Assembly (NCBI RefSeq): GCF_946482605.1
Contig: NZ_CAMLSE010000001.1
Coordinates: 1 to 64,000, forward strand
DNA: 64,000 nt
Reading direction: 5' to 3'
Origin: an uncultured Dyadobacter sp.
Lineage (GTDB): Bacteria > Bacteroidota > Bacteroidia > Cytophagales > Spirosomataceae
Program-made: the position numbers and the translations under genes
The notes under the pieces: generated by a model
What the model was told of the DNA's origin: nothing
What the model saw: only the letters and a program-made list of their open reading frames with translations
Databases searched by the model: none
Shown: positions 44,199 through 53,575 of the stretch, piece by piece
Layout of the letters: every line of letters begins with the position of its first letter
How positions within the stretch are numbered: the stretch's first letter is position 1

Positions 44199-45122
44199 AT
44201 GTCTATAAATCGTCGTCAGTTTATCAGCTCGCTGGCAGCCACAGCCGGCACTGCTGCCTTGTCGGGAACCGCTTTGGCACAAAGCGATCAGGCTCCCTTT
44301 CCCGTTTCCTGCAATCAGTACTCCTGGATTACTTTTTATGCCCGGGACGGAAAGGAATGGGGAAAAGACCCCGACGCCTGCCTGGCTGAATTTGCCTCCA
44401 CAGGTATTAAAGCCTATGAGCCTGCATTCAATCAGGCGGATGAGGTGCCGAAATGGCTGCCGGTTCTGAAAAAGCATGGCCTGGTGATGCCGTCTGTGTA
44501 TGTGAACACGTCGCTGCATACGGCTGGGGAAGCCGGGAAGTCGATCGGGTCGGTACTGGCCATTGCGGACGCGCTGCGACCCGCGGGAACAAAAATCATT
44601 GTTACCAATCCAAATCCTATTCAATGGGGCAGCGATAAAAATAAATCCGACGTGGAACTGGCAGAGCAGGCCAGAAACCTGGATAAGCTCGGGGCAGAAC
44701 TCCAAAAACGGGGTATGACGCTCGCCTACCATACGCACGATGTGGAGTTGCGCGCGGCAGCACGGGAGTTCCACCACATGCTGCTGGCAACCGATCCAAA
44801 GCATGTGTCGCTCTGCCTGGACGTGCATTGGGTTTATCGCGGCTCGGGTAATTCGCAGGTTGCACTTTTTGACATTGTGAAGCTGTACGGGAAACGCATT
44901 ACCGAGCTGCATTTGCGCCAATCGAAAGGCGGAATCTGGCAAGAGACATTCACTGAGGGCGATATCGATTATCCGCGGTTGGTCCAAATGCTGGACAGTC
45001 TGGGCATAAAGCCGCATTTGGTTTTAGAACAATGTCTCGAAAAAACATCGCCGAAAACAATGGACGGCGTTCAGGCACATAAGGAGGATTTGGTTTATTT
45101 GAAGAAGCTGTTTGGGGTTTGA
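44199..45122 (+). CDS. Tat-exported sugar phosphate isomerase/epimerase (AP endonuclease-like TIM barrel)
   Basis: A 307-residue protein. The Tat motif is NRRQFISS (Arg5-Arg6), and a signal cleavage site falls near ALAQ (residue 28). The TIM barrel has the xylose-isomerase-like pattern KAYEPAFNQADEVP, LAYHTHDVEL, VSLCLDVHWVYRGSG and VLEQCLEKT, where His and Asp/Glu residues likely bind a metal. Such exported enzymes are common in Bacteroidota sugar pathways, but the substrate is unknown. The ATG at 44199 is chosen to start at the Tat signal. Confidence 0.88.
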   Translation: MSINRRQFISSLAATAGTAALSGTALAQSDQAPFPVSCNQYSWITFYARDGKEWGKDPDACLAEFASTGIKAYEPAFNQADEVPKWLPVLKKHGLVMPSVYVNTSLHTAGEAGKSIGSVLAIADALRPAGTKIIVTNPNPIQWGSDKNKSDVELAEQARNLDKLGAELQKRGMTLAYHTHDVELRAAAREFHHMLLATDPKHVSLCLDVHWVYRGSGNSQVALFDIVKLYGKRITELHLRQSKGGIWQETFTEGDIDYPRLVQMLDSLGIKPHLVLEQCLEKTSPKTMDGVQAHKEDLVYLKKLFGV

Positions 45123-45150
45123 TTGAAACTAAAACTTAACACACCAGGGA

Positions 45151-45410
45151 ATGGGTAGATTTGAAAAACTGGTCATGAAATTGCTGTTGGGTTTTTCTGA
45201 TAACAATTCAGTTTCGAAGAACTGCGGCTGATCCTGGAGAATCTCGGGTTTAATGAGAAAATGGGAGCCGGTAGCCATAGAATTTTTTATAAGGAGAATA
45301 TTTCGGAGATTGTAAATATTCAACCACTTGGCAGTAAGGCAAAACCTTCCCAGGTTAAGCAGGTCAGGACAATTATACTCAAATACAAACTATTCAACTA
45401 TGAACGGTAA
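45151..45410 (+). pseudogene. hicA: hicA toxin gene with a one-base frameshift
   Basis: The first frame from ATG 45151 reads MGRFEKLVMKLLLGFSDNN and then runs to a stop at 45229. From 45207 a second frame continues as FSFEELRLILENLGF, then GAGSHRIFYKENISE, LGSKAKPSQVKQVR and ends YER at 45410. Together they give a full HicA of about 86 residues with the catalytic His in GSHRIFY. Adding one base after the AAT codon near 45207 restores the family sequence NNxSFEEL, so a single-base deletion explains the break. The true 3' end overlaps the start of hicB by 11 bases, the usual hicAB layout. The break could also be a sequencing error. Confidence 0.8.
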
Positions 45411-45612
45411 GTACGAATTGATCATGTATTGGAGCGAAGAGGATCAATCTTTTATTGTCGAAGTGCCAGAGCTGCCGGGATGCATGGCTGATGGTGCAAT
45501 CCGAAATGAAGCGTTGGCGAATGCCCGGCAAGTAATTGATAAATGGATTGCTATCGCAAAAGAGCTGAGAAGAGAAATTCTCGAAGCCAAAGGCAAACTG
45601 ATGTACGCCTGA
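45400..45612 (+). CDS. hicB: HicB family antitoxin
   Basis: A 70-residue protein of the HicB fold: MNGKYELIMYWSEEDQSFIVEVPELPGCMADG, then a helix region ANARQVIDKWIAIAKEL and the family ending KGKLMYA. It is short and lacks a C-terminal DNA-binding domain, so it would neutralise HicA directly. It starts inside the last codons of hicA, which signals translational coupling. The frame is open upstream but the ATG at 45400 is the family start. Seven bases separate it from gcdH. Confidence 0.9.
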   Translation: MNGKYELIMYWSEEDQSFIVEVPELPGCMADGAIRNEALANARQVIDKWIAIAKELRREILEAKGKLMYA

Positions 45613-45619
45613 TTCCGCA

Positions 45620-46780
45620 ATGACTCAAACCGACTTTTTCAACATCTCCGACCTTTTGACCGAAGAGCAGCGCCTCATTCAGCAGGCGGTGCGCGAGTTT
45701 TCTGACCGGGAAATCAAACCCATTATCGAGGAGTACGCCCAAAAAGCGGAATTCCCGCTGCATTTAATCCCCAAATTCGGAGAACTAGGTGTCTTCGGAC
45801 CCACCATCCCGCAGGAATATGGCGGTGGTGGACTGGATTACATCAGTTATGGCCTCATGTGCCAGGAGATCGAGAAAGGAGATTCGGGAATGCGGTCGAC
45901 TATTTCGGTGCAAAGTTCATTGGTCATGTGGCCCATTGGTGCTTACGGCTCGGAGGAGCAGAAGCAGAAATATCTTCCCAAACTGGCAACAGGTGAGTGG
46001 CTGGGATGCTTCGGCCTTACCGAGCCCGATCATGGTTCGAATCCGGGCGGGATGCAGACCCGCATCGTGAAGACTGAGGGCGGATACCTGCTTAATGGAT
46101 CTAAAATGTGGATCTCTAATGCGCCATTCGCAGACCTGGCCGTCGTGTGGGCGAAAATGGAAGGCCGTGTTCAGGGCCTGATCGTGGAGCGCGGCATGAA
46201 GGGATTCTCTACGCCCGAAATTCACAACAAATGGTCATTGCGTGCAAGCGCGACGGGCGAGCTCGTATTTGATGAAGTGTTCATCCCGGAGGCTAATATT
46301 CTCCCCGGTGCCACCGGGCTCAAAACCGCCCTGCAATGCCTCGATAAGGCTCGGTACGGTATTGCCTGGGGCGCTGTGGGTGCAGCAATGGATTGCTATG
46401 AAACGGCTGTGAAGTATGCAATGGAGCGCATCCAGTTCGATAAACCGATCGCGGCCTTTCAGCTGACGCAAAAAAAACTGGCCGAAATGCTGACGGAAAT
46501 CACAAAGGCCCAATTACTTGCCTGGCGCCTGGGGACTCTCATGGACGCTGGTGAGGCTACGACCGTGCAGATTTCGATGGCTAAGCGGAATAACGTCGAA
46601 ATGGCGCTGAATGTGGCCCGGGAAGCGAGGCAGATCCTGGGGGCAATGGGCATTACCGGTGAATACCCCATCATGCGGCACATGATGAATCTGGAATCCG
46701 TCATTACGTATGAGGGGACACATGACATTCACCTCCTGATTTTGGGAGCGGAGATTACGGGTGTGCAGGCGTTTAAATAA
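45620..46780 (+). CDS. gcdH: Glutaryl-CoA dehydrogenase-type acyl-CoA dehydrogenase
   Basis: A 386-residue FAD enzyme that oxidises and decarboxylates glutaryl-CoA to crotonyl-CoA in lysine and tryptophan breakdown. Arg92 in GMRSTISVQSSLVM matches the Arg that holds the glutaryl carboxylate in known GCDH; the catalytic base is Glu365 in TYEGTHDIH. LGCFGLTEPDHGSNPGGMQTR and ARYGIAWGAVGAA are also GCDH-like, not general acyl-CoA dehydrogenase. No ETF genes are nearby. The stop overlaps the convergent desaturase-family gene by 8 bases. Confidence 0.88.
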   Translation: MTQTDFFNISDLLTEEQRLIQQAVREFSDREIKPIIEEYAQKAEFPLHLIPKFGELGVFGPTIPQEYGGGGLDYISYGLMCQEIEKGDSGMRSTISVQSSLVMWPIGAYGSEEQKQKYLPKLATGEWLGCFGLTEPDHGSNPGGMQTRIVKTEGGYLLNGSKMWISNAPFADLAVVWAKMEGRVQGLIVERGMKGFSTPEIHNKWSLRASATGELVFDEVFIPEANILPGATGLKTALQCLDKARYGIAWGAVGAAMDCYETAVKYAMERIQFDKPIAAFQLTQKKLAEMLTEITKAQLLAWRLGTLMDAGEATTVQISMAKRNNVEMALNVAREARQILGAMGITGEYPIMRHMMNLESVITYEGTHDIHLLILGAEITGVQAFK

Positions 46781-47768
46781 CACTTCGGCTTTCGGCTTTC
46801 GGCCGTCGGCTTTCAAATTTGTTTTCTAAATCATTCGATGGCTGATGGCCGACGGCCGAAGTAACATTTGCCAGCTTCCGCTGCAAGTCCTTGCTCGTTT
46901 CGCGGGACCCGTCGGGTGACCACCCGGGTGCTTTGAAAAGATATCTGAGCTTTGTCCTGAAATTGACCGGTTGCCTGAAATCTTCACCGATCGCTTTCCA
47001 TTCATGAAATACCGTTTGAGCCAGGGCATTCTGCTCCATGGGTTTGGTGAGGCCGTAGTGAGGAGGAACGGCCGGGAGCTCTTCCTGAAAAGTTCCGAAA
47101 ATGCGGTCCCAGACAATCAGGCACATACCCATGTTTTTATCCAGATATTGCACATTGCTCGCGTGGTGTACACGATGATGTGATGGTGTTACGAAAATGT
47201 ATTCGAGCCAGCCCAGTTTGCCTACATATTCGGTATGAACGATAATGCCGTAAATCTGGGTAATGGAGTACATGACAATGATGTCCGCCGGATTGAAGCC
47301 TACCAGTGCGAGCGGTATGAAGTACACAAACCGGTAGAGTGGCTGGAAAACCGATGACCGGAAGCCGGTAGTCAGGTTGAAATGCTCAGAGGAATGGTGT
47401 GTAACATGCACCGCCCAAAACAGACGGCAGTGATGGTCGACATAATGCAGGGTGTAGAAAGCCAGGTCCTCGGCCAGGAATAACACAAACCAGTAGAGGT
47501 AAGGATTAGCGATAGGCTCAATGAAGGAGAAGTTATAAAACCAGATCAGCACACCCACATAAGCTGCACGAAAAAGCAGATCGATCCCGCCATTCAATAG
47601 CATAAGCACCGCATTCATGACGGTATCCCGGAGAGAGTAGGTCGGACGCCCGGCTACTGCGTCACGCGGTGCAATGTGTGTCAAAAAAATCTCGAGGCCG
47701 ATCAGGCATATATAAAACGGTGTCGACAGTTTTAAAAGGAGATCCTCAAAATCATAAGTGCCGGGCAT
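46773..47768 (-). CDS. Sterol desaturase / fatty acid hydroxylase family membrane protein
   Basis: A 331-residue integral membrane di-iron enzyme. Histidine clusters are LHYVDHH (His108, 112, 113), HVTHH (His121, 124, 125) and SHHRVHH (His197, 198, 201, 202), the family HX3HH, HX2HH, HX2HH set. Four to five hydrophobic segments surround them. It probably hydroxylates or desaturates a lipid; substrate unknown. About the last 29 residues, rich in Ser, Arg and Glu, are encoded by an inverted-repeat segment (46799-46861), so the native C-terminus may have been extended by repeat insertion. Confidence 0.88.
   Translation of the reverse strand: MPGTYDFEDLLLKLSTPFYICLIGLEIFLTHIAPRDAVAGRPTYSLRDTVMNAVLMLLNGGIDLLFRAAYVGVLIWFYNFSFIEPIANPYLYWFVLFLAEDLAFYTLHYVDHHCRLFWAVHVTHHSSEHFNLTTGFRSSVFQPLYRFVYFIPLALVGFNPADIIVMYSITQIYGIIVHTEYVGKLGWLEYIFVTPSHHRVHHASNVQYLDKNMGMCLIVWDRIFGTFQEELPAVPPHYGLTKPMEQNALAQTVFHEWKAIGEDFRQPVNFRTKLRYLFKAPGWSPDGSRETSKDLQRKLANVTSAVGHQPSNDLENKFESRRPKAESRSVI
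46799..46861. repeat. Inverted repeat with 13-base perfect arms
   Basis: TTCGGCCGTCGGC (46799-46811) and its exact complement GCCGACGGCCGAA (46849-46861) flank a 37-base AT-richer loop, and are preceded by a TTTCGGC repeat. The element sits where gcdH and the desaturase-family gene converge and is read as part of the latter. Confidence 0.75.
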
Positions 47769-47959
47769 AGCAATTCATTCAAATAGTGAACAAAGATAAT
47801 TGAGAAGAGAAATGTACAATTTGACCGCGCTATTTCTAAGAATTTTTTAATGGAAACCGGCGGGTTACTTATCAGACATCCTTGATACAGGAAACCCCCA
47901 TGGAAGGTTCAAAATTTCCCGGGTTTCCTCTGTCTTCGTTTCTGAATACATAAGAATGG

Positions 47960-49450
47960 TTAGTTGATCATTCTCCTGAGTGCTTTTCTCAATTCTTCGT
48001 TTTTGTGCCGTTTCTGAAGAATCACCGGAGCCGCGATGCGTTCGCGGCAATCGAACAAAGAACACCGCTCGCAGGTTTGGTTGACCTCGCGGGAAGTCAG
48101 CGCGGGATCGTTCAGAAAAGCAAGCTTCTCGCGCGTCTGCTCGTCGAGATAGATGCCCATGGACACACTGACGTTCAGGTTGGGAGTAGGGGACATGGGC
48201 TGGGCAAAACTGACGACCAGGTACTGATCCTGGGTATCGATGTAGGTCGATTTTTGGGCCTTGCAGAGAATGCCGGGTTGTTGCTTGGCCAGGATCATGT
48301 CCCCCAGGTCGTTCAGGATCGTGAGTGCCACCCATCTCCGGCAATAATGCTCATCCCGAACGGTGTGGGGATAATGCTTCCTGGATATGTGCATTTCCTT
48401 CGTCATATGGAACAGATTCTGGCCTACGAAGTTGTTGAACCGGGAAAAGAAGATCTGGTTAATGCCGAAATACCGTGGCAGCACATTGCTCAACCGGTAG
48501 CAGAATGATTCCGGTGTGGTGTTGAAATCGTGGATCAACTGGATGAGTTTTTGCGGTTGCCAGGTTTTTTGTGCAAAAAAATCACCAATGGCGGGCACCA
48601 GCAGGCTTCGCTTGATGATGATAGCGCTCGAAAAGTACGAAGCCTTGAAATTGTTCAGCAACTGCTCGAACGACTCGGCTTCCACCAGCGCCGTAGTATG
48701 CAGCCGGTTTTTCAGGTTCAGATACAGATAGCCGATCTCGCGGCCATAGATGAACGCCCGCTGCACCGACGATAAATGCGCATTGATCAGCAGCCGCGTG
48801 CCGCCCGAATTACTGATGGTAAGCGACCTGACCGTGGCGAATTCGGGGTTATTGCGCTCATTGATCAGCTCGATGCTGTATTGGTAGTGGTTTTTCAGAA
48901 TGCCTTCGAGTGACGCTTCGTCGAGAAGCCGTGCAGCGTCTACCTGATGCTCGCCGAGGAAGCGCTCCGCCTCGAGTTCAATGTCCTCGAAATAATTATC
49001 GTGCATTTCCTGATAGGTCCGAAGCGCCGAAAAATAGAATTTTTCGATCGACATATTGTAATTCCGTGCGATCTCGATGAGTGTGCCCACGAATGCACTG
49101 ATCTTGGTAGGCGCGTCGGAAAGGATTTCAAGCAGGTTGGCCGGGTCTATCCCGAACAGTTCCAGCGGCAGTTCCGTCAGCACGTTGGAACTGAGGAGGT
49201 CTGAAATCGGTTCGAGCCGTTTGCTGAGTTTCAGTGAAACCAGTGTGTCGTAATCAACGTCGATAGCGCCGGCCAATGCAAGGATCTTGTCGGATTTGGG
49301 ATATTTTTTTCCTTTTTCAATTTCATTGATATAGGAAATCGACAACCCCGATTTTTGGGAAAGATCGCTGAGCGACATTCCCTTGTCGAGCCGGAGCTGT
49401 TTGAGTTTGAGTCCGAAAACCAGCCTTACATTGTCTTGATTGATAGCCAC
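47960..49450 (-). CDS. XRE family regulator with degenerate IrrE-like and DUF2083-type domains
   Basis: A 496-residue regulator. The HTH_3 domain covers about 8-65 (LKQLRLDKGMSLSDLSQKSGLSISYINEIEKGKKYP). Residues 235-245 read IYGREIGYLYL where IrrE-like peptidases have a HExxH, so the peptidase centre appears lost. The C-terminal part has a Cys set (Cys460, 463, 468 in CERCSLFDC, plus earlier Cys) of the type in DUF2083 proteins, maybe binding metal or an iron-sulfur cluster. Relatives such as RamB/ScfR control short-chain acyl-CoA metabolism, which fits gcdH nearby, but this is inference. The start is a GTG at 49450; no ATG precedes the HTH. Confidence 0.82.
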   Translation of the reverse strand: MAINQDNVRLVFGLKLKQLRLDKGMSLSDLSQKSGLSISYINEIEKGKKYPKSDKILALAGAIDVDYDTLVSLKLSKRLEPISDLLSSNVLTELPLELFGIDPANLLEILSDAPTKISAFVGTLIEIARNYNMSIEKFYFSALRTYQEMHDNYFEDIELEAERFLGEHQVDAARLLDEASLEGILKNHYQYSIELINERNNPEFATVRSLTISNSGGTRLLINAHLSSVQRAFIYGREIGYLYLNLKNRLHTTALVEAESFEQLLNNFKASYFSSAIIIKRSLLVPAIGDFFAQKTWQPQKLIQLIHDFNTTPESFCYRLSNVLPRYFGINQIFFSRFNNFVGQNLFHMTKEMHISRKHYPHTVRDEHYCRRWVALTILNDLGDMILAKQQPGILCKAQKSTYIDTQDQYLVVSFAQPMSPTPNLNVSVSMGIYLDEQTREKLAFLNDPALTSREVNQTCERCSLFDCRERIAAPVILQKRHKNEELRKALRRMIN

Positions 49451-49776
49451 TATGCTTGGGGTATATTAGCCTGATCTTGTTCGATTTTGCTTACAGGCAA
49501 TTTAACGATTGAAACACAAAAGTAGAAATAGCCCTGTATTCAGCATTCATTAGAATAAAAAAACGGTGCCGTTCACAAAGATTTCGCGGCGTGTTTGGCA
49601 GGCATCCTCCGGAGTGGTGTTTCAATTCCATCAAATGAGGGCGTGAAAGCCCGGGAGGGGCATCCTGTTTATAGCAATCCAGATCAGAATACCGTGGTGT
49701 GGGCTCAGTAGGAGCCTCCTGCGTTCAATTTATGGTTGCATGCCTGACCGGCGTTGTATTGCGTGACGATGCCCAG

Positions 49777-49852
49777 AATGTTCCGTGCCTGGCGGCACTT
49801 TCAATACACGAATGCCAGCCTTTTACAAATGTTCCGCGCCGCTGGCGCTTTA
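49777..49852. repeat. Pair of hairpin repeats with compensating changes
   Basis: Copy 1 (49777-49801) reads AATGTTCCGTGCCTGGCGGC and on to ACTTT; copy 2 (49828-49852) reads AATGTTCCGCGCCGCTGGCG and on to CTTTA. Both fold on short stems, GTGCC/GGCAC in copy 1 and GCGCC/GGCGC in copy 2. A T-A pair is replaced by a C-G pair, so structure is preserved while sequence differs. Confidence 0.65.
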
Positions 49853-49859
49853 CATCCCG

Positions 49860-49970
49860 CTGTATTCTTCGCGAAATGCATTTCAATGCGCTCGCGACGC
49901 GCCCTAATGCAAACACTTTTCGCACCTCTCATGCTTGATTTTCCCCTGTATTCCCTGCGAAATTCAATTC
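49860..49970. repeat. Second repeat pair in the same gap
   Basis: CTGTATTCTTCGCGAAATGC (from 49860) and CTGTATTCCCTGCGAAATTC (from 49946) share the CTGTATTC-n-TGCGAAAT core. Just after the second copy, ACGGC/GCCGT forms another small stem around AATAC. Confidence 0.5.
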
Positions 49971-50038
49971 GACACGACGGCAATACGCCGTGGCTGCGTA
50001 ATAATGGAACGAAGGACCTTAATCCGATCAAAAAACGC

Positions 50039-50046
50039 TATTTTTG
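50039..50046 (+). promoter_or_regulatory. Possible -7 box for leuS
   Basis: TATTTTTG, a full TAnnTTTG match, with predicted start near 50053. No -33 TTG at standard distance. Confidence 0.35.
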
Positions 50047-50159
50047 CGGATTATTTGAGAGAATAGAAAACAAACAAAAGCTTTATCTTCTGATAATCAG
50101 GACTCTGAGTAAAATATACACACCAGTCACCCGGAGGAAAGCATAACAACTAACAGGAT

Positions 50160-52967
50160 ATGAGTGAGTACAGTCATCGGGAAATAGAAAAAAAGTGGCA
50201 GGACTACTGGCAAAACAATGGCACGTTCAGCGTGTCGAACACGTCGGAGTTGCCCAAATATTATGTGTTGGACATGTTTCCTTATCCGTCGGGCGCGGGG
50301 CTGCATGTAGGGCACCCGCTGGGGTACATCGCCTCGGATATCTATTCCCGCTACAAAAGGCTCAAAGGGTTTAATGTGCTGCATCCGATGGGCTTCGATA
50401 GCTTCGGATTGCCGGCGGAGCAATATGCGATCCAGACCGGACAGCATCCTGCCATCACCACCGAGCAGAACATCGCCCGCTATATTGAACAGTTGAAAAA
50501 CCTCGGTTTGAGCTACGACTGGGACCGTGAAGTGAGAACTTCGGATCCGGGCTACTACAAATGGACCCAATGGATTTTCGCCGAACTGTTCAATAGCTGG
50601 TACAACAATGACACGGATCAGGCAGAACATATCGGAACGCTGACCGCGAAGTTCAGCCAGGAAGGCAATGCAAAAGTAAATGCCCCCCACGACGAGGATA
50701 CGCCTGTATTTACCGCCGAAGAGTGGAATGCGTGGTCCGAGGAAGTTCAATATAAAATGACCTTGAAATACCGCCTGACCTATGTGGCGGACGCCACTGT
50801 GAACTGGTGCCCGGGATTAGGTTCGGTACTGTCGAACGACGAGGTGAAAGATGGTGTTTCGGAACGCGGCGGTTTTCCTGTAATCCAGAAACTGATGCGT
50901 CAGTGGATGATGCGCATTACCGCTTACGCGCAGCGTCTGATCGATGGTTTGGACACCGTAGACTGGACCGAATCGCTGAAAGAGCAGCAACGCAACTGGA
51001 TCGGCCGGTCTGTGGGGGCGTTGGTGAAGTTCGACGTTCAGGGTGTCGACGCTAATATCGAGGTATTTACGACCCGGGTCGATACGATTTACGGTGTTAC
51101 TTTCATGGTAATCGCGCCAGAACATGAGCTGGTAGACGTGATCACAACCCCGGAACAGCGTGCGGAAATCGATGCGTACATTGCGATGACGCAGAAGAAG
51201 TCGGAGCGGGACCGGATGTCGGACGTGAAAACCGTTTCCGGTGCATTCACAGGCGCATACGTGATCAATCCGTTCAATGGCGAGAAGGTGCCGGTTTACA
51301 TTGCCGATTATGTGTTGGCAGGATATGGAACCGGTGCGGTGATGGCAGTACCATCCGGTGACCAGCGCGACTGGAATTTTGCCACACATTTCAAATTACC
51401 CATTATCCCGATACTGGACGCGCAGAAGGACGTTGATACGCAGGCTGATGCTACCAAGGAGGGGAAATATATCAATTCCGGGATCATCGACGGACTGACT
51501 TACAAAGAAGCGACGAGCGTCCTGATCGATTGGCTTGAAGAGAAGGGAATAGGGAAAGGGAAAATCAACTATCGTCTTCGCGACGCGGTTTTCAGCCGTC
51601 AGCGGTACTGGGGCGAGCCGGTGCCTGTTTATTACAAAAATGACAGCCAGGGCCAGCCGGTACCCTATTTGCTGGATTTGAACGAATTGCCTTTGAACTT
51701 GCCGGAAGTGGATAAATACCTGCCGACAGAAAACGGTGAGCCACCGCTGGGGCGCGCACAGGACTGGGCGCACGGATCGGGCAATGGTTACGAACTCAGC
51801 ACAATGCCGGGCTGGGCGGGTAGCAGCTGGTACTGGTACCGCTATATGGATCCCCAAAATGAGACTGAATTTGCATCCAAGGAAGCGATCAGCTATTGGA
51901 AAGATGTGGATTTGTACATCGGAGGCACCGAACACGCAACGGGCCACTTGCTGTACAGCCGTTTTTGGAACAAGTTTATGAAAGACCGCGGCTTTGTGCC
52001 GGAGGAGGAACCTTTCAAGAAACTCATCAACCAGGGAATGATCCAGGGACGGAGCAATTTCGTGTATCGGGTGAAAGGCGAAGATTACAGCAAACCGGTA
52101 TTTGTGAGTGCCGGATTAAAATCGGAATATGAAGTCTCTGCACTGCATGTCGACGTCAATATCGTAGAAAACGACGTGCTGGAGGTGGAGAAGTTCAAAG
52201 CGACGCGCCGGGATATCGCAGGAGAGAATGCAACATTCATCCTCGAAGATGGAAAATATATCTGCGGTGTGGAAGTGGAAAAAATGTCCAAATCCAAGTT
52301 CAACGTCGTCAACCCCGATGACATCGTGGAGCGGTATGGTGCTGATACTTTACGGTTGTACGAGATGTTCCTCGGGCCGCTGGACCAGGCCAAGCCTTGG
52401 AATACGAATGGTATCGACGGAACCTACCGCTTCATTCGCAAGCTGTGGCGCCTGTTTTATACCGAAACCGGGCAATGGCAGGTAAAAGACGTCGCCGCGA
52501 AACCGGAAGAGTTGAAAATCCTGCACAAAACGATTAAAAAGATCGGTGAGGATATTGAAAACTTCTCATTCAACACGGCTGTGAGTGCATTCATGGTTTG
52601 TGTTAATGAATTGGGCGGACTCAAATGTCAGAGCAGGGAAGTGCTGGAACAACTGGTAGTCCTGCTGTCGCCGTACGCGCCGCACATTTCGGAAGAGCTT
52701 TGGGACGCATTAGGTAAGGAAAAAGGCACGGTGTCCAAGGCGTCGTTCCCGACATTCGAGCCGCAATATATCCTGGATTCTGTCTTCGAATACCCGGTGC
52801 AGATCAACGGGAAAGTGCGTGCTTCGCTGACATTCCCGCTCGATACACCTGCCGCCGACATCGAAAAGGAAGTCCTGGCTGATGAAACGGTACAGAAATG
52901 GATGGAAGGCAAACCTGCGAAGAAGGTGATCGTGGTGCCGAAGCGGATCGTTAACGTAGTGATCTGA
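50160..52967 (+). CDS. leuS: Leucine--tRNA ligase
   Basis: A 935-residue class I synthetase. The HIGH motif is HVGH at 49-52 in [16 protein letters not shown], and KMSKS is intact at about 708-712 in [15 protein letters not shown]. The editing domain lies between them ([25 protein letters not shown]). Length is typical of Bacteroidota LeuS, which carry an enlarged insert. The start ATG is at 50160 after an AT-rich leader. It is closed by a strong terminator. Confidence 0.97.
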   Translation: MSEYSHREIEKKWQDYWQNNGTFSVSNTSELPKYYVLDMFPYPSGAGLHVGHPLGYIASDIYSRYKRLKGFNVLHPMGFDSFGLPAEQYAIQTGQHPAITTEQNIARYIEQLKNLGLSYDWDREVRTSDPGYYKWTQWIFAELFNSWYNNDTDQAEHIGTLTAKFSQEGNAKVNAPHDEDTPVFTAEEWNAWSEEVQYKMTLKYRLTYVADATVNWCPGLGSVLSNDEVKDGVSERGGFPVIQKLMRQWMMRITAYAQRLIDGLDTVDWTESLKEQQRNWIGRSVGALVKFDVQGVDANIEVFTTRVDTIYGVTFMVIAPEHELVDVITTPEQRAEIDAYIAMTQKKSERDRMSDVKTVSGAFTGAYVINPFNGEKVPVYIADYVLAGYGTGAVMAVPSGDQRDWNFATHFKLPIIPILDAQKDVDTQADATKEGKYINSGIIDGLTYKEATSVLIDWLEEKGIGKGKINYRLRDAVFSRQRYWGEPVPVYYKNDSQGQPVPYLLDLNELPLNLPEVDKYLPTENGEPPLGRAQDWAHGSGNGYELSTMPGWAGSSWYWYRYMDPQNETEFASKEAISYWKDVDLYIGGTEHATGHLLYSRFWNKFMKDRGFVPEEEPFKKLINQGMIQGRSNFVYRVKGEDYSKPVFVSAGLKSEYEVSALHVDVNIVENDVLEVEKFKATRRDIAGENATFILEDGKYICGVEVEKMSKSKFNVVNPDDIVERYGADTLRLYEMFLGPLDQAKPWNTNGIDGTYRFIRKLWRLFYTETGQWQVKDVAAKPEELKILHKTIKKIGEDIENFSFNTAVSAFMVCVNELGGLKCQSREVLEQLVVLLSPYAPHISEELWDALGKEKGTVSKASFPTFEPQYILDSVFEYPVQINGKVRASLTFPLDTPAADIEKEVLADETVQKWMEGKPAKKVIVVPKRIVNVVI

Positions 52968-52985
52968 CCCGTTTGAATCCCAAAA

Positions 52986-53024
52986 ACAGAACAGCCAGAC
53001 CGGTTTCCGATCTGGCTGTTCTGT
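52986..53024. terminator. Bidirectional terminator after leuS
   Basis: A perfect 14-base stem ACAGAACAGCCAGA / TCTGGCTGTTCTGT with an 11-base loop, between the convergent leuS and the small secreted protein gene. An A tract precedes the left arm, which favours reverse-strand termination. Confidence 0.85.
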
Positions 53025-53038
53025 TACAGGTGGGCAGG

Positions 53039-53419
53039 TTACTTAATGGAAATCTGGCGTTCGGTGCGGGCTTCGCTTACTTCGAAATGCTTTTCGGTTT
53101 TCTGGCCGTTTGCCGACACCTCGATGGTGTAGTTTCCGGCAGGCAATTCTTTCACATCGAAAGCTTTTCTGAACTTGTCGGTGTCGCGGCTGATTACCTC
53201 GCGGTAGAATGTATCACCTTTGCGGTCGGTAATCAACACGATCGCTTTGTCATTGGTGTACTTGTCCACCGCGACGTGGATTTTACCGCTGTTGGAAGCG
53301 AAAATGCCGGTTCCGAACGCAGCTGCTTTTTTGCTTTCTTTTTCGTCTGCGAAAGAGTTGAAAGCTACGGTAGCAGCGATTACCATTGTCATTGCGATTG
53401 TTTTAATTGAAGGTTTCAT
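53039..53419 (-). CDS. Small secreted beta-sandwich-like protein
   Basis: A 126-residue exported protein; signal 1-24 (ending FNSFA). The mature part is one Ig-like domain: KIHVAVDKYTNDKAIVLITDRKGDTFYREVI, then FDVKELPAGNYTIEVSANGQKTEKHFEVSE. This matches the pattern of DUF3244 or T9SS-tail-like domains, which also build filaments or cap surface proteins. The ATG at 53419 is chosen for the signal peptide. Function unknown. Confidence 0.8.
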   Translation of the reverse strand: MKPSIKTIAMTMVIAATVAFNSFADEKESKKAAAFGTGIFASNSGKIHVAVDKYTNDKAIVLITDRKGDTFYREVISRDTDKFRKAFDVKELPAGNYTIEVSANGQKTEKHFEVSEARTERQISIK

Positions 53420-53561
53420 GGCTATGTTCTTTAAAAGATGGCTAATAATTCCGTTTTGTTGATTCAAATATATGTGCAATGTCAGGTACTATGTAATGCA
53501 AAGTACATGAGTGGTAGTTATGTAAAATGAATGGCTGTATGCCGGGAATAATGTTCTTTCG

Positions 53562-53569
53562 TAATTTTG
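53562..53569 (+). promoter_or_regulatory. Possible -7 box for the GH25 gene
   Basis: TAATTTTG is a full match and ends only six bases before the ATG at 53576, so the transcript could be leaderless or nearly so. Confidence 0.4.
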
Positions 53570-53575
53570 CGGGGT

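Larger units (their letters stand above)
49451..50159. other. Gene-free region with small hairpin repeats, 709 bases
   Basis: No frame looks real. The region holds two paired sets of short dispersed-repeat-like units (49777-49852 and 49860-49970), described separately. Near the end lies a TATTTTTG box (50039-50046) and a leader of about 107 bases to leuS. Confidence 0.7.

Noticed and set aside
50127..50750. 207-codon reverse frame over the start of leuS
   Set aside because: Antisense shadow of a strongly conserved gene.
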